Made by a program: the position numbers and the translations under genes
The notes under the pieces: model-generated
The model's input: the letters and a program-made list of their open reading frames with translations, nothing else
The model's database searches: none
Told to the model about the DNA's origin: nothing
Part shown: one piece after another, positions 36,294 to 44,589 of the stretch
How positions within the stretch are numbered: position 1 is the first letter of the stretch
How the letters are laid out: each line of letters begins with the position of its first letter
From: Corynebacterium riegelii
Lineage (GTDB): Bacteria > Actinomycetota > Actinomycetes > Mycobacteriales > Mycobacteriaceae
Direction of reading: 5' to 3'
NCBI RefSeq assembly: GCF_016728505.1
Contig: NZ_CP068159.1
Location: 806,001-870,000, forward strand
Length of the DNA stretch: 64,000 nt

Positions 36294-37460
36294 ATGCCAA
36301 GAAATATCTCGTGGATTTCAGAAGCTCGGTTCCAGCCATATCTCAAACAAGCCGGGGGCTTCAAGGAAAAGGCTTGGGATCTTTACGAGTGGAACGCAGC
36401 GATTTCTGCGGCACTGTTCGAAGTAGTACATCATGTTGAAGTCCTTATCCGAAACGCGATGATGCGGGAGCTTGAGAAGGTCCACCCGATGTCCTTTCCC
36501 TGGAATCGGCCGAACATGGACAATATCGCCTCTGTGGCAGCGCGCCTCACGGACCGAAAAACACAAAAGGCTCCAGACAAGAACGATATTATTTCCCAGC
36601 TCAACCTCGGTTTTTGGACTGACCTTGTCTATCCAAGCGATTTTCAGAAATCAGCGCTTTGGAATTCACACCTTCACCGTGCATTCCCAGGCCAGCGAGA
36701 TTCCCAAATAGTCGGACTCGCCCTCGAGGACCTGCGTCAGCTACGCAACCGATGCTCGCACCAGGATTCACTGCTGACGATCGACCCCGCTATTGAAATG
36801 AAGAAGATCGAAAGACTAATAGCGTGGATTGATCCAGCAGCTGTCGAATGGATCTCTTCACTTTCACGAGTTGAGGACGTACTTAAGAAGCGTCCTAACG
36901 TTCCAAACGAACCCGACACCTTGATCGTTGCGTCTACGCGTAACCGTTCAGTAGTGAAATCTGGCAAGGGTAGCTTCCGCTACCCTTTATATGACTGCTA
37001 CCGCTCAAAGCACGGGATCATTCTCGAAGACTCCGTACGTATAGGACGTGAAGTTACCTACCTCGGCTTTTATTTGCCCAAGGAGGACCCACACTCCACA
37101 TCAGTCTCAACGTATGTGAGCTCCGAGCCTAAAGCCCACATAGCACGTGAACTCCCCCTCATTGAGGAACGCTATATTCCGCAGGAGTGGTCAAAAGAAC
37201 ATGCGAAAAAGCTGGAGTCCGGTGACGAGCGTTCACGGAAAATCGGAAAGCTCATGAAACACGGACTTGGAAATGGTTACACCGCTGACAAAAACTATGT
37301 CATCTACCTGCTGTCCGATCCGGCAGCCCCGGAAACCATTTCTAACCCAGTGGAAATAGTGCATAACGAAGCAGGCCAGGGGTCAGCGTTTGTGAAGCTC
37401 ACGCGCTATCTAAGGATCGATGCCCTCCGCGGCGCACGCCAGACATCCGATCTTCGGTAA
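36294..37460 (+). CDS. Abi-like (AbiD/F, Abi_2 family) HEPN protein
   Basis: 388 aa from ATG 36294 (MPRNISWISEARF) with GGGAGGGA 5 nt upstream. The N-terminal ~210 residues look like the Abi_2 family: LYEWNAAISAALFEVVHHVE, the conserved W-x-x-L-x-x-G core as LNLGFWTDLVYPS, and an RxxxxH-type HEPN RNase motif in LRQLRNRCSHQDSL near residue 155. Such proteins abort phage infection by RNA cleavage in lactococci. The C-terminal ~180 residues are basic and not recognised; they may be the sensor. It is a single-gene candidate defence system, lower in GC than the backbone and beside a tRNA gene, a common site of integration. Confidence 0.75.
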   Translation: MPRNISWISEARFQPYLKQAGGFKEKAWDLYEWNAAISAALFEVVHHVEVLIRNAMMRELEKVHPMSFPWNRPNMDNIASVAARLTDRKTQKAPDKNDIISQLNLGFWTDLVYPSDFQKSALWNSHLHRAFPGQRDSQIVGLALEDLRQLRNRCSHQDSLLTIDPAIEMKKIERLIAWIDPAAVEWISSLSRVEDVLKKRPNVPNEPDTLIVASTRNRSVVKSGKGSFRYPLYDCYRSKHGIILEDSVRIGREVTYLGFYLPKEDPHSTSVSTYVSSEPKAHIARELPLIEERYIPQEWSKEHAKKLESGDERSRKIGKLMKHGLGNGYTADKNYVIYLLSDPAAPETISNPVEIVHNEAGQGSAFVKLTRYLRIDALRGARQTSDLR

Positions 37461-37580
37461 CCAGGAGATGTCGGACTAGACACGCACCGGGTGCAGTCGA
37501 CGACTAGACGGTTCAGCGTCGGGCGCTATCCGATGTTTGCGCCAGGCAAGCCGGGCACGCCAGCCTAACCCACAGAACGA

Positions 37581-37610
37581 GAAAACCTCCAGGGCGTGAA
37601 CCCTGGAGGT
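37581..37610 (-). terminator. tRNA-Pro terminator
   Basis: ACCTCCAGGG and CCCTGGAGGT (37585-37594, 37601-37610) form a perfect 10-bp stem with a 6-base loop, followed on the minus strand by TTTTC. Confidence 0.9.
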
Positions 37611-37614
37611 GATG

Positions 37615-37691
<77 letters not shown>

Positions 37692-37772
37692 GTTGTATAC
37701 CTTGCGGCTTTTGCCCCGCGGTACTCGCAACACTGTACTCCGCTTCTTGCCAGGGACAAAATCGCCACCCAG

Positions 37773-37808
37773 CCAGCGCGCAACCAGCACCAAACCAGCG
37801 CGCAACCA
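37773..37808 (+). repeat. Short direct repeat just past the metallophosphoesterase stop
   Basis: CCAGCGCGCAACCA at 37773-37786 and 37795-37808 (period 22). It lies directly downstream of the stop codon at 37813. Confidence 0.7.
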
Positions 37809-37812
37809 CCCA

Positions 37813-38703
37813 CTAGCTAGAGCGCTCAACCACCCGCAGCAGCACTGCCGTCGGCGGGCAGAACAGGCGCACCGGCGCGAACTTCGACTGGCCCAAGCCG
37901 GGGGAGACCTCCATCCACATGCGTCCATAACGGTGCAGGCCAGAGGCACGCTTGCGGTCAATGTCTGCGTTCGTCACAATCGCGCGCCGCCCCGGCAAAC
38001 AGATCTGGCCGCCGTGGGTGTGGCCGGCAAGGGCGAGTTGGTAGCCGTCGGACTCGAAGGCGTCAAGGACGCGCCTGTAAGGAGCATGCAGAAGGCCAAT
38101 TGTGAGGTCCGCATCGGGGTTGGGGGCGCCCGCCACCTTGGAGTAGTTATCAAGGTCGTGGTGCGGGTCGTCCACACCCGCCAAGGCCAAGCGCACGCCG
38201 GAGGCCTTGAACTCCAGGCGCTTGTGGGTGGCGTCTTGCCAGCCGCGTTCAATAAACGCCGCGCGCATGCCCTCCCACGGAAGGTCCACGTAAGACGGAG
38301 TGCGCTTGCCGCCGGTCAAATACTTCAGCGGGTTAACCGGCTTCGGCGCCCAGTAATCGTTCGTGCCAAAGACGAACGCGCCCGGCACGTTCAAAAGCGG
38401 GCCCAAAGCGTCGAGCACCCACGGCACCGCGCGCGTATCCGAAAGGTTATCGCCGGTGTTGATCACCAGGTCTGGCTCCAAATCGGCCAGTCCGGAGACA
38501 AACGACACTTTCTTCTTCTGCCCCGGAATCATGTGCAGATCCGAGATGTGCAGAATGCGGAAGTCGTCTTTACCGCGCTGTGAACCCTTCAGCGTGCCTG
38601 GCGGCAGCAACGGCAGTTCGTATTCGTGCAGCTGAAAGTGGGTGGTTTGGGTGATGGCCCACGTGAGCGTCGATAAGCCTAAAGCTCCAATGACCTTCTT
38701 CAT
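37813..38703 (-). CDS. Metallophosphoesterase (calcineurin-like, Rv3683-type)
   Basis: 296 aa. Membrane-anchor-like N-terminus (MKKVIGALGLSTLTWAITQ), then the metal-site motifs in order: HISDLHMIPGQ near residue 52, NTGDNLSD near 85, VFGTNDYWAPKP near 110 (the usual GNHD has become GTND), LLHAPYRRVL and AGHTHGGQICLP near 230. Position and length match the mycobacterial Rv3683 gene beside the PBP gene. Substrate unknown; probably a phosphodiester at the membrane. It carries the CGTCGATAAGC motif in its signal region (38668-38678). Confidence 0.88.
   Translation of the reverse strand: MKKVIGALGLSTLTWAITQTTHFQLHEYELPLLPPGTLKGSQRGKDDFRILHISDLHMIPGQKKKVSFVSGLADLEPDLVINTGDNLSDTRAVPWVLDALGPLLNVPGAFVFGTNDYWAPKPVNPLKYLTGGKRTPSYVDLPWEGMRAAFIERGWQDATHKRLEFKASGVRLALAGVDDPHHDLDNYSKVAGAPNPDADLTIGLLHAPYRRVLDAFESDGYQLALAGHTHGGQICLPGRRAIVTNADIDRKRASGLHRYGRMWMEVSPGLGQSKFAPVRLFCPPTAVLLRVVERSS
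38668..38678 (+). repeat. Interspersed motif copy 5
   Basis: GCGTCGATAAGCCTAAAGCT in the 5' end of the metallophosphoesterase gene. Confidence 0.75.
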
Positions 38704-38727
38704 TCACACCACTGTAATCTCGCAAGC

Positions 38728-39177
38728 ATGAGTGCATTCAAAGACCAGATCCGCGCAGACATGAAAGAGGCCATGAAGGCCAAGGACAAGGACCGCACCG
38801 GCACCATCCGCATGCTGCTCGCCGCCATCCAACTCGCCGAGACCGAGGGCGCAAAGCACGAGCTCGAAGAGTCCGAGATTCAGAAGATCATCGCCCGCGA
38901 AATCAAGAAGCGCCGCGAATCCGCCGAGATCTACCAGACCAACGGCCGCGAGGACCTGGCAGCCCAGGAGCTGAAGGAAGCGGAGATCCTGGAGGTCTAC
39001 CAGCCGAAGCAGCTGACGGACGAGGAGCTTTCCCAGCTTGTAGACGCCGCCGTGAACTCCACCGGCGCCACCTCCATGGCCCAGATGGGCCAGGTGATGA
39101 AGGAAGCTACCGCTGCCGCCGCTGGTCGCGCGGACGGCAAGCGCATCTCCGAGGCTGTGAAGGCGCGCCTGAGCTAG
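38728..39177 (+). CDS. GatB/YqeY domain protein
   Basis: 149 aa. Complete YqeY domain: MKAKDKDRTGTIRMLLAAIQ, IAREIKKRRESAEIYQ, AEILEVYQPKQLTDEEL and TSMAQMGQVMKEATAAAAGRADGK. It resembles the tRNA-binding tail of GatB of the tRNA-dependent amidotransferase; its role as a free-standing protein is not settled. Convergent with the PBP gene, 5 nt between the stops. Confidence 0.93.
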   Translation: MSAFKDQIRADMKEAMKAKDKDRTGTIRMLLAAIQLAETEGAKHELEESEIQKIIAREIKKRRESAEIYQTNGREDLAAQELKEAEILEVYQPKQLTDEELSQLVDAAVNSTGATSMAQMGQVMKEATAAAAGRADGKRISEAVKARLS

Positions 39178-39182
39178 CTGGC

Positions 39183-41630
39183 CTAGTTGTTGAACAGGCT
39201 CTGGATGCCGTCAGCCACGTCACCGAACTGACGGCCAAGCTCATCCAGGTCTACCGGGGGATTCGGCGCGGGCACAGGCTCCGTCGGCGCGCCGGGTGAG
39301 GTAGTGGGGGCGCCCGGCGTGGTGGTTGCCGTGCCGGTGGGGGAGGTTGTGGTGGCGCCCGTGCCGTCGGAGATGTTGACGGTGACGATGGTGCCGCGCG
39401 TTAAGTTCGGATCACTTGCCGCCACGGACACCACCTGGCCTGCGGGCGCGCCGCCGCCGCTGACGGTGACCACGGTGACCGTAAAGCCTTGCGCCTCCAG
39501 CTTGGAGCGGGCGGCGGCGGACTGCATACCAATCACCTCGTCCAACACGCCGCGGCGCGTGCCCTTCTTGTACGTCCAGGAAGACTCAGGCAGGCCAGCA
39601 GAAGCCGCGCCTGGCACTTGGCCGGCGCCCTGGAACCACGTATCGGCAGCTTCGTTGCCGCCAAACAGGTTGCCGTAGGAGCACTGGCGCACCGGCCCGG
39701 TACACAGCGGGGAGGACTGGATGCCGTCGTTGAAAATGTACGGCGCAGCAGACACGCCGCGGGTAAAGGCGAGGAACGCCGAGGACTGGTGAGACTCCGT
39801 GGTACCCGTCTTCGCGGCAACCGGCGCGCGCCAGCCGTTGAAGTTAGCGGCGCGCTGTGCGGTGCCCTCGATGGTGTCCAGTGACATGCCCTGGGACAAT
39901 GCGGCGGCGACCTCCGGGGCAATCGCCTGCTCACACGCAGGGCGCTCGATGTAGACCTCGTGGCCATCCTTGTCCGTCACGCTTCGGATCGGGTTGGGTT
40001 CGCACCACATGCCGCGCGAAGCCAACGTGGCGCCCACATTGGAAAGCTCAAGGGCGTTGACCGCCAGCGGCCCAAGGGTGAACGCGCCCATGTTTTCGTC
40101 CTTGGCGGCCTGCGCGATTGAACGGCCGTCCCCAAATGAGCCCTCATCAAGGTACGAACGCAGCCCCAAACGCACGGCCGTATCCACCACCGGGGCGACG
40201 CCCACGCGCTGGATCAGCTCAATAAACGTGGTGTTGGGGGAGTGGGCGAGCGCCTCCGCCAGCGTCATGCGCGGCGGGTACACGCCGGCGTTTTCCACAC
40301 AGTACGCATCCGGCGGGCAGCCGGCCGCGCCACCTTTACCCATGCCGTACACCACAGAGCGGGTGGGCACCTCCAACACGGTGTCCAGGCCGTAGCCCTG
40401 CTCAAGTGCCGCGGCGGCAGTGAAGATCTTGAACACGGAACCCGCACCATGGCCCACCAGGGACGCCGGCTGCGGCAAAATCGTCTGACTCTGCTCTAAG
40501 TCCAGGCCGTAGTAGCGGGAAGATGCCATCGCGGCAATCTCACGCGTCTCCGTACCCGGAATGATGATGTCCATGACGTTGGCAACGCCTGGCGTTTCCG
40601 CCGCAACGTTGTTGCGCACTGCACCGTTTGCTGCCGCCTGAATCGCCGGGTTGAGCGTGGTGTGAATGGTGTAAGAGCCGCGCTCCAGCTCCTCTTGCGT
40701 CAGGCCCTTCTGCGCCAGGTAGTGCAGGGCGTAATCGCAGAAGAAGCCGGCGTCCCCGGCGGCAATGCAGCCGTCTGCAAGCAAAGCTGGCTTCTCCAAC
40801 ATGCCAAGCGGCATGCCTGCATTCCTGTCGGCCTCTGCTTGGGTGATGTAGCCCTCTGCAGCCATGTTCTGCAGCACGATGTTGCGGCGCGTCGTGGCAC
40901 CTTCCGGGTTGGTGTACGGGTTGAGCGCCTCAACGGACTGCAGCAGGCCGATCAACAGCGCCGCCTGTGCCGGGTTCAACTCCACAGCCGGGATGCCGAA
41001 GTAGGTCTGTGCGGCAGCTTCGATGCCGTAGGCGTGGTTGCCAAAGCTGACCAGGTTTAGGTAGCGGGTGAGAATCTGATCCTTATCCAGCGTCTTGTCC
41101 AGATCAGAGGCCATGCGCATCTCACGCAGCTTGCGCGGAATCGACTGCTCGGTTGCGGCCTTGGCGTCCTCGTCCGAATCGGCCTCCACCAGCCACAGGT
41201 AGTTCTTCACGTACTGCTGGTTGATTGTGGACGCGCCCTGCTCCACCCCACCGGCCAAAATATTGGTCACCATTGCGCGGGCAAAGCCCTGCATGTCTAC
41301 GCCCTCATGAGTGAAAAAGCGGCGGTCCTCCGTAGCCACCAGGGCGTCCTTGGCGTATTGGGAAATCTGGTGGCTCTCCACCTCATAGCGGCGCTGATTA
41401 AAAATCGTGGCAATCGTGTCCCCGTTGACATCTGTGATGGTGGTCACCCCTGGGACAGCGCCGTCGGACATGTCCGAAAGGTTGGACTGCATCGTCTCAT
41501 CTGTACGCGCAATAGCCATGCCGCCGAGCCCCGCGATCGGGGCAGCACACAACGCCACTGCCAGCGCAGACGCCAACGTCGCGGTGATCAGCTTTCCAAG
41601 AGATTGCCCGAAGGACCGAATGCCAGACAC
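39183..41630 (-). CDS. Bifunctional class A penicillin-binding protein with PASTA domain
   Basis: 815 aa from GTG 41630; the frame is open 31 codons further, but these are not membrane-like and run toward the whcA promoter. Single TM near residue 15-40, glycosyltransferase domain (ATEDRRFFTHEGVDMQGFAR, EQGASTINQQYVKNY), transpeptidase with SVFK (GAGSVFKIFTAAAALE), SPN (AHSPNTTF) and KTGT (AAKTGTTES), then one PASTA domain and a Thr/Pro-rich tail. Orthologous by position to Pbp1a of C. glutamicum and PonA2 of mycobacteria; it polymerises and cross-links peptidoglycan. TACTGT lies 6 nt before the GTG, so it is possibly leaderless. Confidence 0.93.
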   Translation of the reverse strand: MSGIRSFGQSLGKLITATLASALAVALCAAPIAGLGGMAIARTDETMQSNLSDMSDGAVPGVTTITDVNGDTIATIFNQRRYEVESHQISQYAKDALVATEDRRFFTHEGVDMQGFARAMVTNILAGGVEQGASTINQQYVKNYLWLVEADSDEDAKAATEQSIPRKLREMRMASDLDKTLDKDQILTRYLNLVSFGNHAYGIEAAAQTYFGIPAVELNPAQAALLIGLLQSVEALNPYTNPEGATTRRNIVLQNMAAEGYITQAEADRNAGMPLGMLEKPALLADGCIAAGDAGFFCDYALHYLAQKGLTQEELERGSYTIHTTLNPAIQAAANGAVRNNVAAETPGVANVMDIIIPGTETREIAAMASSRYYGLDLEQSQTILPQPASLVGHGAGSVFKIFTAAAALEQGYGLDTVLEVPTRSVVYGMGKGGAAGCPPDAYCVENAGVYPPRMTLAEALAHSPNTTFIELIQRVGVAPVVDTAVRLGLRSYLDEGSFGDGRSIAQAAKDENMGAFTLGPLAVNALELSNVGATLASRGMWCEPNPIRSVTDKDGHEVYIERPACEQAIAPEVAAALSQGMSLDTIEGTAQRAANFNGWRAPVAAKTGTTESHQSSAFLAFTRGVSAAPYIFNDGIQSSPLCTGPVRQCSYGNLFGGNEAADTWFQGAGQVPGAASAGLPESSWTYKKGTRRGVLDEVIGMQSAAARSKLEAQGFTVTVVTVSGGGAPAGQVVSVAASDPNLTRGTIVTVNISDGTGATTTSPTGTATTTPGAPTTSPGAPTEPVPAPNPPVDLDELGRQFGDVADGIQSLFNN

Positions 41631-41773
41631 GCTTTTACAGTAAACGATGCGTCGATGTGGTGGAATAGCCCACTCCCCCCAATCTGTGATCAATTCGACA
41701 CCTGCCGGGGGCTGTGAATACACTTACACATGCAATATGCAGAGTGTTGCAAGAAATTTGAAAGGGGTTTGCC

Positions 41774-42136
41774 ATGACCGCCACGTTGAGTCGCACCGCC
41801 TACGCTGAGCCTGCAGCCCGAGTAACTGCGCGGAAATGTGACGCATCCGGCAATTTGGTGTTTGACCGTGGGGATTGGGTAACGCAAGCGAACTGCCGCA
41901 ACGGTGACCCGGACGCCCTTTTCGTCCGTGGGGCTGAGCAGCGCAAGGCTGCAGTTGTGTGCCGTCGTTGCCCGGTGCAGCTGGAATGCCGCGCCGATGC
42001 ACTGGATAACCGTGTGGAGTTTGGCGTTTGGGGTGGTCTGACTGAGCGTCAGCGCCGCGCCGTTCTTCGTAAGAATCCGCATGTGACGGACTGGGCAGAG
42101 TATCTGTCTTCCGGTGCCGCAATCGAAGGTCTTTAA
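41774..42136 (+). CDS. whcA: WhiB-family iron-sulfur regulator WhcA
   Basis: 120 aa. The four cluster-binding Cys are visible (NCRN, then VCRRC, then EC, spacing C-x(n)-C-x2-C-x5-C), followed by the GVWGGLTERQRRAVLRK signature and a basic C-terminus for DNA or sigma-factor contact. It is divergent from the PBP gene, as WhiB4/WhcA is from ponA2/pbp1a in relatives. WhcA of C. glutamicum represses oxidative-stress genes. Start ATG 41774 after AAAGGGG. Confidence 0.93.
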   Translation: MTATLSRTAYAEPAARVTARKCDASGNLVFDRGDWVTQANCRNGDPDALFVRGAEQRKAAVVCRRCPVQLECRADALDNRVEFGVWGGLTERQRRAVLRKNPHVTDWAEYLSSGAAIEGL

Positions 42137-42163
42137 TCCTGAGATCCCGGTATGGTGGTTGCC

Positions 42164-42319
42164 ATGACTAAATGGGAATACGCCACCGTACCGTTGCTCT
42201 CGCACGCCACTAAGCAGATCCTGGACACCTGGGGTGAAGACGGGTGGGAACTCGTCGCCGTCACCCCGGGCCCGAACCCGGACAATGTTGTGGCTTACAT
42301 GAAGCGGGAGGCTCAATAA
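42164..42319 (+). CDS. Small conserved DUF4177-like protein
   Basis: 51 aa: MTKWEYATVPLLSHATKQIL, DTWGEDGWELVAVTPGP, ending KREAQ. The KWEYATVPL and WGEDGWELVAV pattern is that of the DUF4177 small proteins found just before the RidA-type gene in mycobacteria and corynebacteria (the Rv3678A position). Its TAA overlaps the next ATG (TAATG), so it is translationally coupled to the RidA gene. Found by reading; too short for the usual length cut-off. Confidence 0.85.
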   Translation: MTKWEYATVPLLSHATKQILDTWGEDGWELVAVTPGPNPDNVVAYMKREAQ

Positions 42320-42792
42320 TGTCGTGGAAAGCTCGCCTAGCTGAGCTGGGCATTGAACTGCCCACTGTTGCTGCGCCCGTGGCCAGCTACGTCCCCGCCA
42401 TCCGGGTGGGTAATCAGGTTTGGACTTCGGGGCAGTTGCCGCTTGTGGACGGTGCGCTGCCCGCCACCGGCAAAGTCGGCGCAGCAGTCAGCGAAGCCGA
42501 TGCTGCCGAATATGCCCGCCAGTGCGCGCTGAATGCTCTGGCCGCTGTAGATGCCTTGGTGGGCCTGGATAACGTCGCCCGCATTGTGAAGATTGTCGGC
42601 TTTGTTTCCTCTGACCCTGCCTTTACCAGCCAGCCCGCAGTAATTAACGGTGCCTCGGACCTGATGAAGGAAATCTTTGGTGACGCAGGCGAGCACGCAC
42701 GCTCCGCCGTTGGCGTTGCCGTCCTGCCGTTGGACGCGCCGGTGGAAGTGGAGCTGGTTGTTGAGCTAGCTGAAGCGCCAGCAAAGGCATAG
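42319..42792 (+). CDS. RidA-family protein
   Basis: 157 aa. YjgF/YER057c/UK114 fold: RVGNQVWTSGQLPLVDGALP, QCALNALAAVDALVGLDNVARIVK, and HARSAVGVAVLPLDAPVEVE, whose ARSAVGV carries the conserved Arg. RidA enzymes deaminate reactive enamine/imine intermediates of pyridoxal-phosphate enzymes; members of this subgroup (Rid-like Rv3678c type) are less well known. Coupled to the preceding small gene and 10 nt before the metallo-hydrolase gene. Confidence 0.9.
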   Translation: MSWKARLAELGIELPTVAAPVASYVPAIRVGNQVWTSGQLPLVDGALPATGKVGAAVSEADAAEYARQCALNALAAVDALVGLDNVARIVKIVGFVSSDPAFTSQPAVINGASDLMKEIFGDAGEHARSAVGVAVLPLDAPVEVELVVELAEAPAKA

Positions 42793-42802
42793 GGTAGAAG
42801 AC

Positions 42803-43615
42803 ATGAAGCACCCTGCATATAGCCAGTTGCGTCCAGTGACGGCGAACGCCGCCGTCGTGCTCGCCCCCAACCCCAGCTACGGCTCCCTTGAGGGCACGAA
42901 CTCCTGGGTAATCCGGGATCCTGAGGATGAGTACAGCATTGTTGTTGACCCGGGCCCAGCAGATGAGGGTCATCTCAACGTGCTGCAGGCCAAAGCCGAC
43001 AAGGTCGCCCTGATCATTTTGACCCACCGCCACCACGACCACGCCGATGGCGCGGAGCGTTTCCGTCAGCTCACCGGCGCACCGGTGCGTGCATTTGACC
43101 CGAACTACTGCTCCGACGGCGTTGAGCCGCTGCAGGACGGGGAGGTCATCTCCGTTGACGGTGTCACCCCCAAGCTGAAGGTTGTCCACACCCCGGGCCA
43201 CACCTCTGACTGCGTGTGCCTGTACGTCTACCCGGGTGAGCCTGAAGGTGCCCCTGAGGGCATCATCACCGGCGACACCATCGCGGGCCGCCACACCACG
43301 ATGATCTCTGAGACGGATGGTGATCTGGGCCTCTACCTGGAGACGCTGGCCAAGCTGGAGGAAGACGGCCGCGGCGTCATGCTGCTGCCGGGCCACGGCC
43401 CAGAAGGCGAGGATCTTTCGGCGTACGCACGCAAGTACATCGACCGCCGTAACCAGCGTCTTGAGCAGATCCGCGAAGCTCTGGCCACCCACGGTCAGGA
43501 CGCGGACATCAACACGCTTGTAGACGCGATTTATGACGACGTTGACCCCGTCCTGCGCGGCGCCGCCGAGCAGTCCACCCGCGTTGCCCTGCGCTACCTG
43601 CAGGCAGACCAGTAA
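42803..43615 (+). CDS. MBL-fold metallo-hydrolase
   Basis: 270 aa. Metal ligands visible in LTHRHHDHADG (HxHxDH) near residue 75, HTPGHTSDCVCLY near 132, TGDTIAGRH near 155 and LLPGHGPEGED near 195. The C-terminal helical part with QRLEQIREAL is that of the LACTB2-like subgroup, which may act on RNA. Last gene of the run DUF4177-RidA-MBL; it shares the bidirectional terminator with glxR. Confidence 0.9.
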   Translation: MKHPAYSQLRPVTANAAVVLAPNPSYGSLEGTNSWVIRDPEDEYSIVVDPGPADEGHLNVLQAKADKVALIILTHRHHDHADGAERFRQLTGAPVRAFDPNYCSDGVEPLQDGEVISVDGVTPKLKVVHTPGHTSDCVCLYVYPGEPEGAPEGIITGDTIAGRHTTMISETDGDLGLYLETLAKLEEDGRGVMLLPGHGPEGEDLSAYARKYIDRRNQRLEQIREALATHGQDADINTLVDAIYDDVDPVLRGAAEQSTRVALRYLQADQ

Positions 43616-43632
43616 GGTCATTTCAGTACTGA

Positions 43633-43665
43633 CGAAAATGCCGCCCTTTTTGGGGCGGCTTTTCG
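43633..43665. terminator. Bidirectional terminator between the MBL gene and glxR
   Basis: CGAAAATGCCGCCC (43633-43646) and GGGGCGGCTTTTCG (43652-43665) pair, with one bulge. A-run and T-run on either side serve both convergent genes. Confidence 0.85.
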
Positions 43666-43697
43666 TTTGCGTAGCTCAGGCGAACTAGCGAGCAGAT

Positions 43698-44381
43698 TTA
43701 GCGGGCGCGGCGAGCTAGGTGCTCCGTGTCCACGATGAGCACGCTCTTGCCCTCCAGGCGGATCCAGCCGCGGTGAGCGAAGGTGGCCAGTGCCTTGTTC
43801 ACGGTCTCACGGGAAGCGCCAACAAGCTGGGCGATCTCTTCCTGGGTCAGGTCGTGGTTGACGCGCAGGGCGCCGCCTTCCTGCATGCCAAAGCGGTTAG
43901 CCAGCTGCAGAAGCGTCTTGGCCACGCGGCCCGGAACGTCCGTGAAAATGAGGTCTGCCAGCGACGCGTTGGTACGACGCAGACGACGCGCCAGCACGCG
44001 AAGCAGCTGCTGGGAGATCTCCGGGTGGGTGTCAATCCACTGCTTGAGCATCGTGGAGTTCATCGTTGCCGCAGTGACTTCCGTGACGCACACGGCGGAA
44101 GAGGTGCGCGGGCCCGGGTCGAAGATGGACAGCTCGCCGAACATGTCGGATGGGCCCATGACGCTGAGCAGGTTCTCGCGGCCGTCGGGGGCATGGCGGG
44201 CGAGCTTCACTTTCCCGTCCACAATAATGTAGAGGCGGTCGCCCGGTTCGCCCTCATCAAAGATGGTGGTGCCACGCGGGAACGTGACAGTCTCCATATC
44301 CGCAATCAGGGCGGCGACAGCGTCAGGGTCAACGCCCTGGAAGATGCCTGCCCGTGCGAGGATTGCCTGCACGTCTTCCAT
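43698..44381 (-). CDS. glxR: cAMP-dependent global regulator GlxR (Crp/Fnr family)
   Basis: 227 aa, exactly the length of C. glutamicum GlxR. N-terminal cyclic-nucleotide domain with [20 protein letters not shown] near residue 80-100 (the phosphate cassette), a dimer helix, and a C-terminal winged helix with recognition helix [18 protein letters not shown] near 180-200. ATG 44381 with AGGAGG 6 nt upstream. A near-consensus GlxR/Crp site (44433-44448) in its own promoter suggests autoregulation. The adenylate cyclase gene cyaB is in the same window at 61.4 kb. Confidence 0.97.
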   Translation of the reverse strand: MEDVQAILARAGIFQGVDPDAVAALIADMETVTFPRGTTIFDEGEPGDRLYIIVDGKVKLARHAPDGRENLLSVMGPSDMFGELSIFDPGPRTSSAVCVTEVTAATMNSTMLKQWIDTHPEISQQLLRVLARRLRRTNASLADLIFTDVPGRVAKTLLQLANRFGMQEGGALRVNHDLTQEEIAQLVGASRETVNKALATFAHRGWIRLEGKSVLIVDTEHLARRAR

Positions 44382-44432
44382 CGGAACCTCCTGTAACATA
44401 TTCCTGTGACGTAATCAGTCTCTAAACCATGT

Positions 44433-44448
44433 TGAGACTACCATCACA
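44433..44448. promoter_or_regulatory. Probable GlxR binding site
   Basis: On the minus strand TGTGATGGTAGTCTCA, one mismatch from TGTGA-N6-TCACA. It lies 52 nt upstream of the glxR start and would suit autoregulation, known for GlxR in C. glutamicum. It also overlaps the last codons of the small membrane-protein gene. Confidence 0.6.
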
Positions 44449-44566
44449 CGGCAGTGTTCGTGGCCAAATCCCCCGTAGTGCCTAGCGCGGCCTGTTCCAT
44501 CCGCTCCATGCCAATGGTAAACAGCCCAAGAAATAGCGGAACAATGATGGCGGCGATGATGGTCAT
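44444..44566 (-). CDS. Small membrane protein upstream of glxR (Rv3675-like)
   Basis: 40 aa: one membrane helix MTIIAAIIVPLFLGLFTIGM, then ERMEQAALGTTGDLATNTAV. A tiny membrane protein in this place between crp/glxR and nth is conserved in mycobacteria and corynebacteria. No ribosome site; TACAAT (complement of 44574-44579) ends 7 nt before the ATG, a clear leaderless promoter. Function unknown. Confidence 0.75.
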   Translation of the reverse strand: MTIIAAIIVPLFLGLFTIGMERMEQAALGTTGDLATNTAV

Positions 44567-44589
44567 GGGGATGATTGTAGGGTGTGCGT

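Noticed and set aside
41631..41723. Longer start for the penicillin-binding protein
   Set aside because: The added residues are not membrane-like and would cover the divergent whcA promoter; a -10-like TACTGT fits the GTG at 41630.
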